DNA from: Brasenia schreberi
Taxonomy: Eukaryota; Streptophyta; Magnoliopsida; Nymphaeales; Cabombaceae
DNA length: 64,000 bases
Direction of reading: 5' to 3'
NCBI GenBank assembly: GCA_036023115.1
Contig: JAYKKT010000090.1
Span: 27,735,501-27,799,500 of the forward strand
A program made the translations under genes and the position numbers. Shown here piece after piece: positions 1-11,867 of the stretch; within the stretch, counting starts at the first letter, position 1; each line of letters begins with the position of its first letter. The notes under the pieces were generated by a model. It ran no database searches, was not told where the DNA came from, and worked only from the letters and a program-made list of their open reading frames with translations.

Positions 1-811
1 GTTGAAACCCCACTTTTTCGTACGTTCATCTACCCATGTTGGAGCACGAAGCATCCTGGTGAATTTTAAACACAAGCAACTCGTCTCCATACCAACCTGA
101 GCAATTAATGACAATGAACCAAAAAATGAACTTGTTTAAAGTTCTGTAGTTCACACACACACAGAGAGATTACCAGGTCATACTATGTAGGGGTGGCAAT
201 TCGTGTTTTGGGTTGTGTTCCCGATATTTCATTTTTTTATCATAACTATGTCTATTAGAACACAGAGCAATCTTTTCATGCTACTTTGGATTGATGCAGG
301 TAGACTTCTTGTGTTATGACCATGCTGCGTTTTCATCGACGTCACATTGCGAATCATTTAGTCTTTAGGGGTTATCATTTGTCATGTAATGTTCGTTTCG
401 ACCCAAAAACAGACTGATTTCTTTCTAATGAACAGAAACTTTCTAGGTGGTGCTCATGTGGGATTTTGGTGTTGTGTCTACCTTGATGATGAAAGGCATC
501 AAAATAAAGGTCAACCAAATTTGATCCTTTCTCTATTCATAATTTTCAAATGAACCAAGAACTCATTTGGAGAGAGAATGAACAAAACGAACTTCGATTT
601 GACCAAATTGTATTTCTCTACAAGAACAAATGATAAGGACATATATATCACAAATTCATCGCTTAATCAGGTATGAACAACTCTTGGCAGTATAATAGGA
701 AATCAATAAATTAAATTCAGCAATCCATTTTTCAATTTCATCACAGCCTTTCTGAGTCGTTGAACTGACACGATCTCTTCTTTTTGCCCAATTTGATCCG
801 ATCAAGCCTAA
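1..811. other. Intergenic, no gene seen
   Basis: No open frame here looks coding. The stretch is AT-rich. A short motif at about 190-203 (GGGGTGGCAATTCG) resembles the terminal motif of the MITE-like repeat at 11589-12158 and may be a scrap of that family. The downstream end is the 3' flank of the minus-strand calmodulin-like gene. Confidence 0.5.
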
Positions 812-874
812 TTGAATTCCCAAAACGAAAACAACCCATTTATTCTTCTTGGTCTTCTTTTGATGTTGTTAATT

Positions 875-1327
875 TCAGGCAATGGATGGATCAGGGGCGG
901 CCTCGGCCATGACGGACGCGAACTCCGGGAAGCTGATGACTCCATCGCCGTCGGTATCGGCCTGCCGGATCATCTCCGTGAGTTCGCGCATTGTGAGCCT
1001 CTGGCCCATCCTTGCCATCGATTTGGCGAGCTCGGCGGCTGTGATGTAGCCGTTGCCATCCTGGTCCATCGCCCGGAACAGCCGGAGGACTTCCACGTCC
1101 TTCACTCCGGCGGAAGGCAAAAGCGTCTCCGGCGCGATCGCGTCTACCACCTGTCGGAAATCCACGTGATCGCCAGCTCCCGGACGCAGGAGGTGGTGGT
1201 GGTCGACGTCGTCATCCTTGACGCCGATGCAACGGAGGAAGGCGGCGAGCTCGCCGGCGGTTAGCCGGCCGTCGGAATCCGAATCGAAGCGATCGAAGAT
1301 TTCCTTCAGCTCGCTCACCCGATCCAT
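875..1327 (-). CDS. Calmodulin-like EF-hand protein (CML), 150 aa
   Basis: Intronless minus-strand frame of 150 codons, the usual size of plant CMLs. It has three canonical EF-hand loops: residues 15-26 (DSDSDGRLTAGE), 88-99 (DQDGNGYITAAE) and 124-135 (DTDGDGVISFPE). Each has Asp at loop positions 1, 3 and 5, Gly at 6 and Glu at 12. The second hand (about residues 49-60) has lost its acidic ligands and probably does not bind calcium. By family knowledge such proteins sense Ca2+ and bind target proteins. No signal peptide or membrane segment is visible, so it is probably cytosolic or nuclear. The start codon directly follows a GA-repeat leader (about 1328-1344). The strand is very GC-rich compared with its surroundings, as is common for single-exon CMLs. 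The overlapping plus-strand frame at 812-1264 is a shadow. Which CML subgroup it belongs to cannot be settled here. Confidence 0.93.
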   Translation of the reverse strand: MDRVSELKEIFDRFDSDSDGRLTAGELAAFLRCIGVKDDDVDHHHLLRPGAGDHVDFRQVVDAIAPETLLPSAGVKDVEVLRLFRAMDQDGNGYITAAELAKSMARMGQRLTMRELTEMIRQADTDGDGVISFPEFASVMAEAAPDPSIA

Positions 1328-2099
1328 TCTCTCTCTCTCTCTCTCTGCGCGAAGGCTATGCGATTGTTCGTCGTCGTGGTATAACGGGAGATAGGATGGA
1401 TGAGCCGCCCTATATCAAATCATAGCCGTCCAGATGCATCAAATGAACGGCCAGAATAATTTGTAGGCTGTTCATATCATAAGTCAGAGGAAAGAAAATA
1501 CTTCTTTCTATCAATACTGCTCCTGGGTGTGTTTACGCAGGGAAGAAGTAATTTACAGAACAGTGGTCGATTGGTTATGTATTTATACATGGCCCCTCTA
1601 CTATTTTGAATTATTACATTTAAGTTTTTCAGTTAGGTTTGTGCATTACAAATAGGTCAGGATCAACTTCCGTGTCACCATTGCCTGACCCAAAATCTAA
1701 TCAGGTTGGACCCAATTTAGATTGGATCGGCCTGAGGCCTTTATGCCCGCAGTTCGACTTGTGCCATGGCATTTCATTGCAAACAGGCCCAGGTATGAGC
1801 CATTTTCTTGTTTGGGTTGGCTTGAGGTTCCTTTGGCCTAGTGAAGCTCAGGACCTTGGGGTCATGTACACAAAGTGCATTAGGTGCTGGAGTTGATGCC
1901 TAACCTAGTGTTTGTTTGAGTACATTGTCTTACCGGCAGGAGCTGATCTTGTTCATGTGTCGATGAGTGAAGTTCTAACACTTTGCTCAACTATATGTGT
2001 GTAGAGTGCCTTGTGCGAGAATCACTCAAAGTGGTAGAAGCTCTGTTTAGAGGGCGCTGAAGGTCACTATCTGTATAAATTGTTCATGTTCTTTGTCGG
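1328..2099. other. 5' flank of the calmodulin-like gene
   Basis: Begins with a (CT)n tract (GA on the gene strand) that forms the leader next to the CML start codon. The probable promoter lies between about 1345 and 1500. From about 1650 to 1750 the DNA repeats motifs such as GACCCAATTTAGATTGG, typical of degenerate plant repeats. No convincing gene was seen. Confidence 0.45.
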
Positions 2100-2215
2100 A
2101 ATTCTTTTAATCAGCGGTTCGGCAGACCCCTACAAGATTCTCCTCCAGATATTGAACTCCTGACCTACAATTTCTTGTCGACCACCTAACCAAATAACCC
2201 TTTCCCTGTTCGGGC
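2100..2215 (-). mobile_element. tRNA-derived SINE fragment (family 2)
   Basis: On the minus strand a box A-like TTGGTTAGGTGG is followed about 30 bases later by a box B-like GAGTTCAATATCTGG, the internal promoter layout of RNA polymerase III and of tRNA-derived SINEs. Similar box B strings occur at 32615-32705, 47868-47985 and 60105-60215. It does not fold as a functional tRNA and its ends are not clear. Confidence 0.45.
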
Positions 2216-3720
2216 ATTAGAAACAACAGTTTGGGAAGGGTCTTTCTAAGTATTTAGAAACAATAGCTTTCTCTGTCACAGAAATGGGGAAATGTTTGAT
2301 TTCGAAGACATAGCGTGGTTTTGTAATATAAGGTTATGAAAATGCTATTTGTAAATACTGAAACCTCGGGAGGTAGTTCAAGAAACTGATAAGTTAAGTT
2401 CCCTGTGCTGCAGAAGGTCGACTAACAGAGAAAGGTCCGCCATTACTGTTGATCCCGTCACGTCTTAGAAGGGTCAGATGGACTCAGATTATAGATATAA
2501 AATGGCCTTCGTCAAATGGTTTATGCGATGACTCCCGAGCCGCAAGTCTTGCTTGGGCTCGATCATATGTTCACTGTGGGCCTACGCCTTAATATGCGTG
2601 TTCATTTTATCAGGGCTGAAATTTCAATCATGGATGCATCACTCATATGTCCCCATCCCCTTTGATATATATATATATATAGAGAGAGAGAGAAAGAGAG
2701 AGAGGTAACGATAAATGCATATTCGGGCATAATCTTGTATAAATATTTTCATTATTTAATTGACATGATTAAAGATAAAAATATCATTATGTTTTATATT
2801 AAATACTTTTTATTTTATCAATTTTGTCATTCATTTCAAAAATCAAACAATAGAGATTTATGAAAGATTATGCACACAAAAACATGATACATTTACTACT
2901 CTCTTTCTTTTTATATATATAGAGAGAGAAAGGAGAGATAATGTACCTATTTTCATGTTTACTTGGTGTGTGTACCACCCGCTTTTACCAATTTCCTCGT
3001 TCAAGTTACCTTCTACAACCTTTCTTTGCTTCTTGCCAACTCCATCGCCGTTCAAAATGGTGGCAATCTGAAACTTCTAAGCATAACGTACAGCACAACT
3101 AACAAGTTTGCATAGTTTTAAATTGGGACCAATAATTATTCAGTGTACAGATGAAATCTGAATTTGGAACTTTTAAGCATAACGTACAGCACAACTAACA
3201 AGTTTGCATCTTAGAACTATGTGAAACCCTCAGAATTTACAAGCCTGGTACTCTGTAGTCTGTGACAGAGGTCCATGACACTACGAAGATACCTGGCCTA
3301 AATAGAACCCATATTCTCCTGATATTTGTGTTCCTCATTTGTGTCTTGCGTGAAACTGGCACGTCAAAGTTTCGCGAAGTAAATAGGTCCTAGAAATGCT
3401 AAAACAGCCATGAGCGTGAGTTCTTCTACAGGGAAGTAGGTAACAAGACAAAGCCTGCTCTATCATGCAGGCGTACTTACAACCATGATTGATCGTGAGG
3501 ACAAAGCAATGTCTCAATGCTCATGCAGGTGGTGGCTGCTCATGACTACCTTGGGTCTTGCCTTCGCCGCTGCCACTGGCAGCCACCTTTGCTATGGGCA
3601 CTTCATCTGTTGTGGGGCTGCCACCGCGTTCCTCATCCATGCATGCCTCCTTGGATGCAAGATCTGCATCTGATCTCCATCCACTGCACACAACCATAGC
3701 TGCCCTCTGCCCCAAATAAG
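2216..3720. repeat. Intergenic with microsatellite and a 45-bp direct repeat
   Basis: Holds a (TA)n(GA)n tract at about 2663-2705, a second AT/GA patch near 2913-2940, and a direct repeat of about 45 bases at 3069-3113 and 3165-3209 (shared core AAGCATAACGTACAGCACAA). A GC-richer patch at 3521-3720 is open on both strands: 62 codons plus (3485-3673) and the C-terminal half of a 127-codon minus frame. I recognise neither product. The copia fragment starts abruptly at about 3724. Confidence 0.4.
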
Positions 3721-3723
3721 AAT

Positions 3724-5190
3724 TAAACTTAGTAAGGTTGATTGTCCCGATGAAGGAGACGATGAGCCTAACATTCCTTATGCAAAAGTTGTGGGTAGTT
3801 TGATGTATGCTATGTTGTGTACAATACCTGATATCAACTTTGTTGTTGGTCTTATAAGTAGATATCAAGGTAATCTTAGATGACATCATTGGATAGTTGT
3901 ACAAAGGATTTTAAGAAATCTAAAAGGAATAAGAGACTTGGAACTGTGTTTTAAAGTAGATGAACTGAAAGTGGTAGGATACTGAGATGTTGACTTTGCT
4001 GGAAGCAAAGATGACTGCAAATCAACCTCGGGTCAAATATTCTTATTTAAAGATGGTATTGTTTCTTGGGTATGTAAGAAACAAGGATATGTAGCATTGC
4101 ATATACAGGAAGCTGAGTATGTAGATTGTTGTATGGTTGCAACGAGTGTTATCTGGATAAGTCACTTCATACGTGATTTGAAGTTAGAAATAACTGACGA
4201 GTTAGTTATCATTTGTTATGATAACAACGCATCAATTACTCTTATCAAGAGTGGAGCTAATTGCTCAAAAAGCAAGCATATAATGGTTAAATATCACTAT
4301 GTTCATGATATTATTATGAGAAAGGAAATATCCATCTCATACATGCCAACAAATGATATGTTGGCAGACCCCTTGACTAAAGGCATAACAGAGGAACTAT
4401 TCTAAAAACATGTTACGAACATGGGTTTGAGGTATGTTTGATTGTTGTGTAGAAAATAACAACACAACGGGTAGTGATTACAGCAGCAATCATGAATTGA
4501 CATTACTTGATAAACCCTGCAAAAGTGGGAGGAAAACATATGTCAATACACTTGGCTTGAATGGCTAAGTGGGAGATGTTACATAATAGTCATTCTCGGC
4601 AAACAAGCACGGTAACGGCTGGATTGGCCATCCAGACCGTTACCGTATCTGGAGTTACAGATAGGCACGGGTAACAGTCAGACCATTACAGGAAAACACA
4701 GTAACAGTCTGGATATGGATGCTCCGGATGAGGGAAGCCCAGTAGGATAACCAGGAGATGTGAAGCACAGACTACTCAATGCATACAGAAGTCTCTCTCA
4801 AAAAGTTTGCTGTGAGGAAACCTCAAACGAATCACTCACCATTTCTACTTCAAGCGTACCTGAAAAGCTTGATAGAGTACATATGCAACATGGGATTCTG
4901 GCAACAAGTAAGCTTGAGTCGGCGCCTTCAACATCAACCACGCAACTGCAAACAAACCCACAACTAGTGTTTCCTAAGGAAACACGTTCAGTGGTGAAAC
5001 ATTAACACAGGGACAGGTGAAGGTCCCACATCGTTGCCAGAAGTTGTTGCATCACTTGGTGCTTGACTTGAATGACCTTGAGTGAGGTTTTGGGAGACGT
5101 GAAAGAGAGAGAAAGTCGACGCTAGAGGGTCGATCTTCCCCTCTTGATTGTCCTAATATTTTCTCAATAAAATCCTTTTTTATTCAATCT
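3724..5190 (+). mobile_element. Ty1-copia retrotransposon, 3' part (RT tail, RNase H, LTR)
   Basis: From about 3730 the plus strand encodes the end of a copia reverse transcriptase (the PYAKVVGSLMYAM motif region) and then RNase H, up to a stop at 4405. The RNase H part shows the usual DFAGSKDDCKSTSG, SKHI and MLADPLTKG motifs. In-frame stops before 4097 show that it is dead. A polypurine tract (AAGTGGGAGA, 4567-4576) precedes the 3' LTR, which starts with TGTTACATAATAG at 4577 and runs to roughly 5190-5240. The opening of this LTR (TCATTCTCGGCAA) matches that of the minus-strand element at 49650-51620, so the two belong to one family. The 5' half is missing. Confidence 0.85.
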
Positions 5191-5258
5191 TGAACATTTT
5201 GAAATAAGAGACATGGTTTTACAGATTTAATCAGTTTATAATTGATCAACGCTACCAG

Positions 5259-5801
5259 CTACACTAACATGACTTTATTCATAAAAAAGTCTTCCTCAGG
5301 TTTAGTCATCTTATTGTTATATGTAGGCAGTGAACAATAACTTGTATGGTTGGAATACCCGAATATAAATAAATCATAACTCATTCTCAAAGGACACGGA
5401 CACGTGTAATAGCCTTCCTGTCCCAGTTGCCTCCACCTAACCAAGTCAGACAACACTTGCAGAGAAAAACTCCAGGGTAAAGAAGAGCCCCTAGTTTTGG
5501 GTGCAGCAGACGGCCTCACAAAATGCAAAGAGTGATCATAGCTGTTCAGTCCCACAGAGGAGTTTTTCGCCATGCCGTTCTCAACCACATCGGCCTTGGC
5601 GCGTGCCCAGCCCTGTTCTCGCAGATGGAATTGCTCGCTTTGGCTCGGCTGGAGGAGCAAGGATTCGAGAGCACCACCATTGCGGATGTCCTGAAATCCA
5701 AGGGAAAGAGTGTCGATGGATCTGGGCTTTGGTGCACCACCGAAGACACTATCCTCTCTCTCTCTCTCCAGCAGGGTTTTGTGATACTTCATCCTAAACA
5801 A
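5259..5801 (-). other. Unidentified open frame, 180 codons
   Basis: The minus strand is open for 180 codons, while an overlapping plus-strand frame (5523-5915, 130 codons) is open over the same GC-richer stretch (about 5400-5770). I do not recognise either product and see no domain, signal peptide or repeat. The patch sits between a copia LTR and a MITE and differs in composition from both, so it may be a captured exon or a gene remnant. Which strand, if either, is coding is undecided. Confidence 0.2.
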
Positions 5802-5912
5802 AGATTAAGCCGTCATCAAAAAGGAAAAGACATTCGCTGGTTCACCAGGTTTACTCAATTCACTAATTATGAATACTGTCCCCAGAAGGATCTAGAGTCG
5901 CATGTTTTTGAC

Positions 5913-6394
5913 TAGGGATGTCCATGGTTCCATTCTAGCCTCAACCTCGAATCAAACCGCTAGTCTCGATTTTCAACTTTTAAAAAACTGAACTGAATCG
6001 TGTTATGGCCAAAACCAAACCAAACTGAAACGCCAGTTCCGGTTTGGTTTGGTTTTGAACCACAATTCTACTTATTTAAGGATTTTGCTAAAATACAATG
6101 TATTATACCATCAGATTATTTGGATCTATGGTCTACATTATATATATATATATATAATGTATATAAGGTTATAAAACTCACATATATAAACCTATAAGAT
6201 TTATATCTACACGTATGTAAACTTATATATATGCATATAATGGTTTGGTTCAGTACTCATGGTTTGATTCCAATACTGAGACCATGAACCAAACCACCAA
6301 GTTTTTTTACAGATAGAACCAAACTGGTAAACATCTAGAACCGGTTCAGTTCCAATGGTTTGGTTCGGCTCTGACGGTCCCATGAACACCTCTA
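5913..6394. mobile_element. hAT-like MITE with 8-bp target duplication
   Basis: About 480 bases bounded by imperfect inverted termini: TAGGGATGTCCATGG on the left, and TAGAGGTGTTCATGG when the right end is read on the minus strand. The flanks are TTTTTGAC (5905-5912) and TTTTTTAC (6395-6402), a 7/8 match, which fits the 8-bp duplications made by hAT transposases. The interior is rich in GGTTTGGTTC motifs and has no transposase frame. It is therefore non-autonomous. The superfamily is inferred from the duplication length. Confidence 0.65.
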
Positions 6395-6402
6395 TTTTTT
6401 AC

Positions 6403-7848
6403 CACTAGCAGAACTTGCAAAGTTTTTTTTAGCGTGAAACTAAGATGCATTTGAAGAGATTATTCAAAATAACATGCAGTATTGCCGGTGTCCAGCTAGG
6501 TCCTGGGAGGAGAGTGGGAATCAGAGCAGGTTGGACTTCGTCCCTCTTAAGCTAGATAAATAGACCCAGATTTAGGTCCCACCAGTCCACCATGAAGAAA
6601 CACTATACCCTCGTTCATGAAAAACTACAAACCACTTCTGGACCAGACCTGAGAAATGATAATCTTGATATTCTAACATTTAAAACTTCATGGATCTACA
6701 TCAGAACTTTTGTTGGATGAGTGTTTAGTACTAATATCATAAACACGACTGTAACTCCACAACTAAAATGGATCTTGTGGGTCTGAGCCAAATAAGTACT
6801 TTTTTCAAGTTTACCAAACCCAACAGTTGGTATCCATTTCCACAGCAAGTCTGCTGAGTTTCCTCCGCTTCAGGGCACAGCAACATTAGAAGGAAAATGC
6901 AAGAGAACTGATTCCATCTTTCGCATAATTCCTGTGAGCGATTAGATTCCAAATGAATCAACGTATTAAGGCCATGTTCAGCATCCTGGATGAATGGCTA
7001 CCAGAATGGAGTCCGCGTCGAGTATCATCATGGCTTTGAAAGCCTACTCTTTCATCAATTTGTGCTCAAGTGTACAATTCCCCCTCCTAATTTTTGGTAC
7101 CGAAAAACCTGCCTTCATATTACGATAATAACACACCACCATTAGAGATAATTTTCCACTGCTAAATCCATAAACCGGAGCGGTACATTTAACAGATAAA
7201 AGAATCTCCATTCATGAAAAGTACCACCCAAGATAGAGCGCAATAAGCACAACCAGCAATAGGTCACCAGGACAGGGGATCAACTCACAAGCCGAAGATC
7301 ACGAGTTCAATGAACAGGGAGCCTCCCCATTATTACCAAGGAAAAAACAGATAAGAGGACAATAATGACTAACCCATGTAAAACGACTCCACTTGTTGCG
7401 GACAACAACGAGTTTTGGTATTCATGAACAAACGTTCATAAAAGTTCAAGGCTCATCTAGTTCCAGAGGTCTCAATGGAAAAAAATCAAACCAGACTACA
7501 GCCTTGATCCTGCCAATCAATCCAATCAATAAAACTACACAGAAATCCTTGTATATCATCTTCTATTACTTTGGCATATCAAGTCTCTCACAAGTAATGC
7601 TTGTATACCATTTTCTACTACTTTGATATATCAAGTCCCTCACTATGTAATCCTTGTATGCCATTTTCTATTACTTTGACGCCTGCAATCTATCACAACT
7701 TTCTTAAGCATGAAAATGAATAAAGAATAGAATGTTTGTTCCCTCAGAAGGTGAAAATTGAGCTTTCGCTATCTGCATTACTGCATATGATGACAATCAT
7801 CCACCAAAAATCAAGGTTAATTTTAGAGTTCGACCTTGTAAACAAGCT
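6403..7848. repeat. Intergenic, with a 53-bp tandem repeat
   Basis: No gene recognised. At 7549-7680 there are about 2.5 tandem copies of a unit of roughly 53 bases, each beginning CTTGTATaCCATyTTCTA and ending TCAAGTCyCTCAC. The right end is the 3' UTR and downstream flank of the SAMHD1-like gene, whose stop codon is at 7849-7851 on the minus strand. Confidence 0.5.
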
Positions 7849-10800
7849 TTATATCTGCAAGCTTCGTATTTTCTTTTTCTTTGGCGTTTCATGGACCTGG
7901 GTTTTGATACCATAAGTTTTCAGCTGAAAATTTTCAAAGGCTTCAGAAACTGCTTCTACCTACAGAAATTACATATCAAGGGAAGAATCAGCGCAATTGG
8001 AAAGGAAAAACACAAAACTATGAGAACAAACTTAAATGTTTGTAACACTAACCAGCTCAGGCCTTTTAGAGTATACCCTCACAATCGTTTCTTCACATGA
8101 TGACGGCAGTAAGTGGCTAACCTTCTCACTTTCGATAAGGAACTTCTCCGAGCTTTCGAAATCCTGTAAACATAATCATTTTGAACAGCCAAGAAATAGC
8201 CTTTTAGGAGAAGCCCTATGTGAATGTTTCATAGAATTTAACTCACAAAGAAGTTATTTGTCGATAACTTTTTAGTGAAAGCTCATTGACACAACACAAA
8301 TGTTGTTTAATGCCCTATTAAAGCCTAATTTCTGTGTTCTTAATGCATTAAGACCATCAGATATCATGAATATGGGTAAAGGGATCAAAAAATTATGTAA
8401 CTGAAATTTCTTTCATGTTGTATAATGTTATACTTCAAGATATGAATTATGAAGGTAAAAGTCAAATAGAATACAAGAGAGTAGATATTTGCATTGACGT
8501 AATTTACTAATTATTTACTTTGGAAAGAGATAAGTTTACCTTGAAAAAGTGGATACTGCACGTCCCCGCAAATATATAAATGAAAAATCGTCATTAACAT
8601 GTAAAAGGTAATCACTTGTTAAAATACTAGGAAAACGAAAGTAAAGTACATGAAAGATTAAATGCATTTACCACTCAAGGGGGTTATGTTGCCCTCGAGT
8701 CAAATCAATCTTCACGTTTGTAACAGCAACATCTTCTTCTCTTAAAGTTACTCCAGCATTCTTCTGATGAAAAAGCAAAAATTACCCAAGGAAAATTCCA
8801 ATGAGCTTCATATCGCAATGATAGCATCATCAGCTGAAAACTGTAGAAATGGCAACACACCTGGGAGCATATAATATCCTGTGGAGTGACATCCTTGAAA
8901 TGCTCCAGCTTATTTTTTGGGACCGCATACTCATTGCAAAACTGCAGAAAAAATAGTAATGATCAAGAAAACATTGGTAGAAAGCAAAAGGAATTAAAAC
9001 ATTTAACATCCAATGCTGGTTGCCATAGGAGGAAGAGAATCTCTTTCCAAGGAAAAGACATTCCTATTTAGATCACTAAAATAAAGAGGACCTGAGAGAG
9101 CACAATGAGGGAAAATGATAATATTATGAGGGGCCTAAGACATACTACTACAACTAAGCTGTTTCCCATACTAGATGGGGTCGGCTACATAGATTCTTTA
9201 TTTTCACGTAGCCCTATCATGTACCATGTTAGCAGTTAACTCAACATAAACCAGGTCGTTTTTTATTATTTCTTTCCTAACACTTTTGTGGTCATCCTCT
9301 ACCTCTTTTAATACTTTAAAAATCTAGTTTTTCGTACCTTATTATAGTCGCTTCTTTTGATCTTCTTTCTATATGTCCAAACCATCTTAAACAATATTCT
9401 CTCATTTTATCCTCATTGGTGTCACTCCCAATTTGTTTCTAATAACCTCATTATGTATACGGTCTTTTCTTGTATGACCACTCATCCATCTCAACATCTT
9501 CATTTCTGTCACAGACATCTTTTGTACATGTTGATGATTAACTGCCCAACACTCAAAACCATAAAACATGACAGGTCTAATTGTTGCTCTATAATATTTA
9601 CCTTTTAACTTTAATGGTATCTTCTTATCACAAAGAATACTTGATGCTCCTCTCCATTTTAACCAACTAGCATTGATTCTATGCGTAACATCTCCATCAA
9701 TTCTTCCATCACTCTGAAAAATTGACCTTAGGTATTTAAAACTTTTCTTGTGGGATGCAACGTGCACCATTTTAATTTCTATGTCCTCTGAAGTAACCAA
9801 ATGATCAAACTTACATTCCATATATTCTATCTTTCTTCTACTAAATCAGAAGCCTTTACTTTCTAATGTTTCTCTCTATAGTTCCAATTTTTTATTAACT
9901 TTTTCCTTAGATTCCTCCACTAACACAATGTCATCTGCAAATAACATGCATCAAGGTACTTCATCTTGAATATGTTTTGTTAATTCATCAATCACCATTA
10001 TAAATAAGTATAGACTTAAAGTTTATCATTAATGTAACCTAATATTAACTTCAAAGAAGTTTGTCATTCCTTCATGAGTCCTCACACATGTTTTTGCGCC
10101 ATCATACATGTCTTTAAGGTTTATGTATGTCAATGAGATACTTTTTTTTGCAAAGTTCTCTAAAGAACATCCCTTTGGTACCCTATCATAAGCTTTTTCT
10201 ACATCAATAAATATCATGTGAAGGTCTTCTTTTTGCTCTAAAATGTTTCATAAGACGTCTCAAAAGGTGAATCGCTTCAATAGTATATTTGTCTTGTTTC
10301 TCTGTTGTACTTGTCTTAACCATAATTTCATAGTATGGCTCGTTAACTTGATACCTCGATATACAATTCTTAATGTCTCCCTTGTTCTTGTATATGAGTA
10401 TAAGTGTATAAGCTCTCCATTTCTCTGGTATCTTTTAGTTTCTCTATATTTCATTAAATAATCTTATGAGCCAAGTGATTCCTGTCTCTCCTAGGATTTT
10501 CCAAACTTCTATAGGAATATTGTTAAATTTATCACCCTTCATATGTTTGAGTCTATTTGTTTTCATTCTTTTGAATACATCAGTAGAAATTGTGGTTTAT
10601 ATACTTCTCTCCTAAGCTAATACTAACATCTTTATTTTCATTAAAATGCTTATAAAAATAATATTTCCATCTATTGTCATAGTAACTTACAATCTTAGGA
10701 CTTGAATATTAGAGTATTTTTTCCCTGAAAGTTGCAACCAGAGCCATGTGAGAGGGTTATGAAGCTAATAGTGATTGTCCGCGAGTGTATAAATGATAAA

Positions 10801-11828
10801 AAGTGGATCAACTTTACCTGATACAAATCCCTCCTGCGTATTCGAAGGATTAATTCCCTTGACTGCCTGAGCTCGTGACTAGGATCAGTTTCAATCCTTT
10901 TCATTATTGTGTCATCTAACTGCAGCATTAATAATTACTATTGCCAAAAAAGAAGGTCCAATTCTAAAAGTTGACAAATAATCAATGAGCAAAATTAGAA
11001 CCTTCCAGTATTCTGCAGGGTTGTGGATCTTATGAGAAATACCAAGATGCTCATTGGCAAGCAGAAGTGCATCTACAAACATTAGCTCCAATGCCTAGAA
11101 ATAAACGTACAATCATTTATCTATAAAAGTTTCACTGTACAAGTAAGTGCCAGGAAAGAACTAGGTAACTAAAAAGTATACCTTTACTTTTGCATGCGTA
11201 TATACAGTGCGGAAGAGATCAGCACGAGTAGAAAATAGCTTCTGAATGGTAAGGTCTGGACAAATTATTTAACAGTCTGAAGAAAGGACAAGTGGGTGCC
11301 AAATGGCAACATACACAGCAAGAAATTTGGGAAACAGAAAGGAGATACTACTGACATTCCTTAGCCCGATAGCAAATTTCATCTCCAAGAACGCGCATGT
11401 TATCCATCAACCTGCAAACAAAAAAAGTTGATAACTTTAAAGCTTTTCTGACCTCAAAAAGGGAACCATGGTCAATCAGAAATGCAGAAAAATTCACCAA
11501 TAGGAAGAAATGCCTTCTCAGACTCTACTAGTTACCAATAATCAGCCTTGTTCAACAAAATTAAAAGACAGCATCGTTATAACACACATAGGAGTGGCAA
11601 TTTTGGACCTGACCTGAACCCTACCCGGAAATTCCTTGTTGAGATCAGGTTTTAACTTCTAAGCATTTTAGATCAAATACGGTTGGCTCAAAGCAACCTG
11701 AAAAAAGTCAGGTCAAGTCCAGGTCAACCCAAGCCCGACCAAAAGCTGGCCCAAACCCGATTATATTATATATGTAAGTATACACGTGTGTCTGTGTGTG
11801 CATATATGCTACCTAAATAAATAGGTAT

Positions 11829-11867
<39 letters not shown>

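Noticed and set aside
812..1264. Plus-strand frame of 150 codons over the calmodulin-like gene
   Set aside because: It is the antisense shadow of a GC-rich coding region; the minus strand has three textbook EF-hands.
3485..3673. Small cysteine-rich protein of 62 aa
   Set aside because: The opposite strand is equally open, there is no clear signal peptide or conserved cysteine spacing, and it abuts a truncated copia element.
6737..6961. 74-codon minus-strand frame
   Set aside because: No recognisable motif, no splice context and composition like its surroundings.
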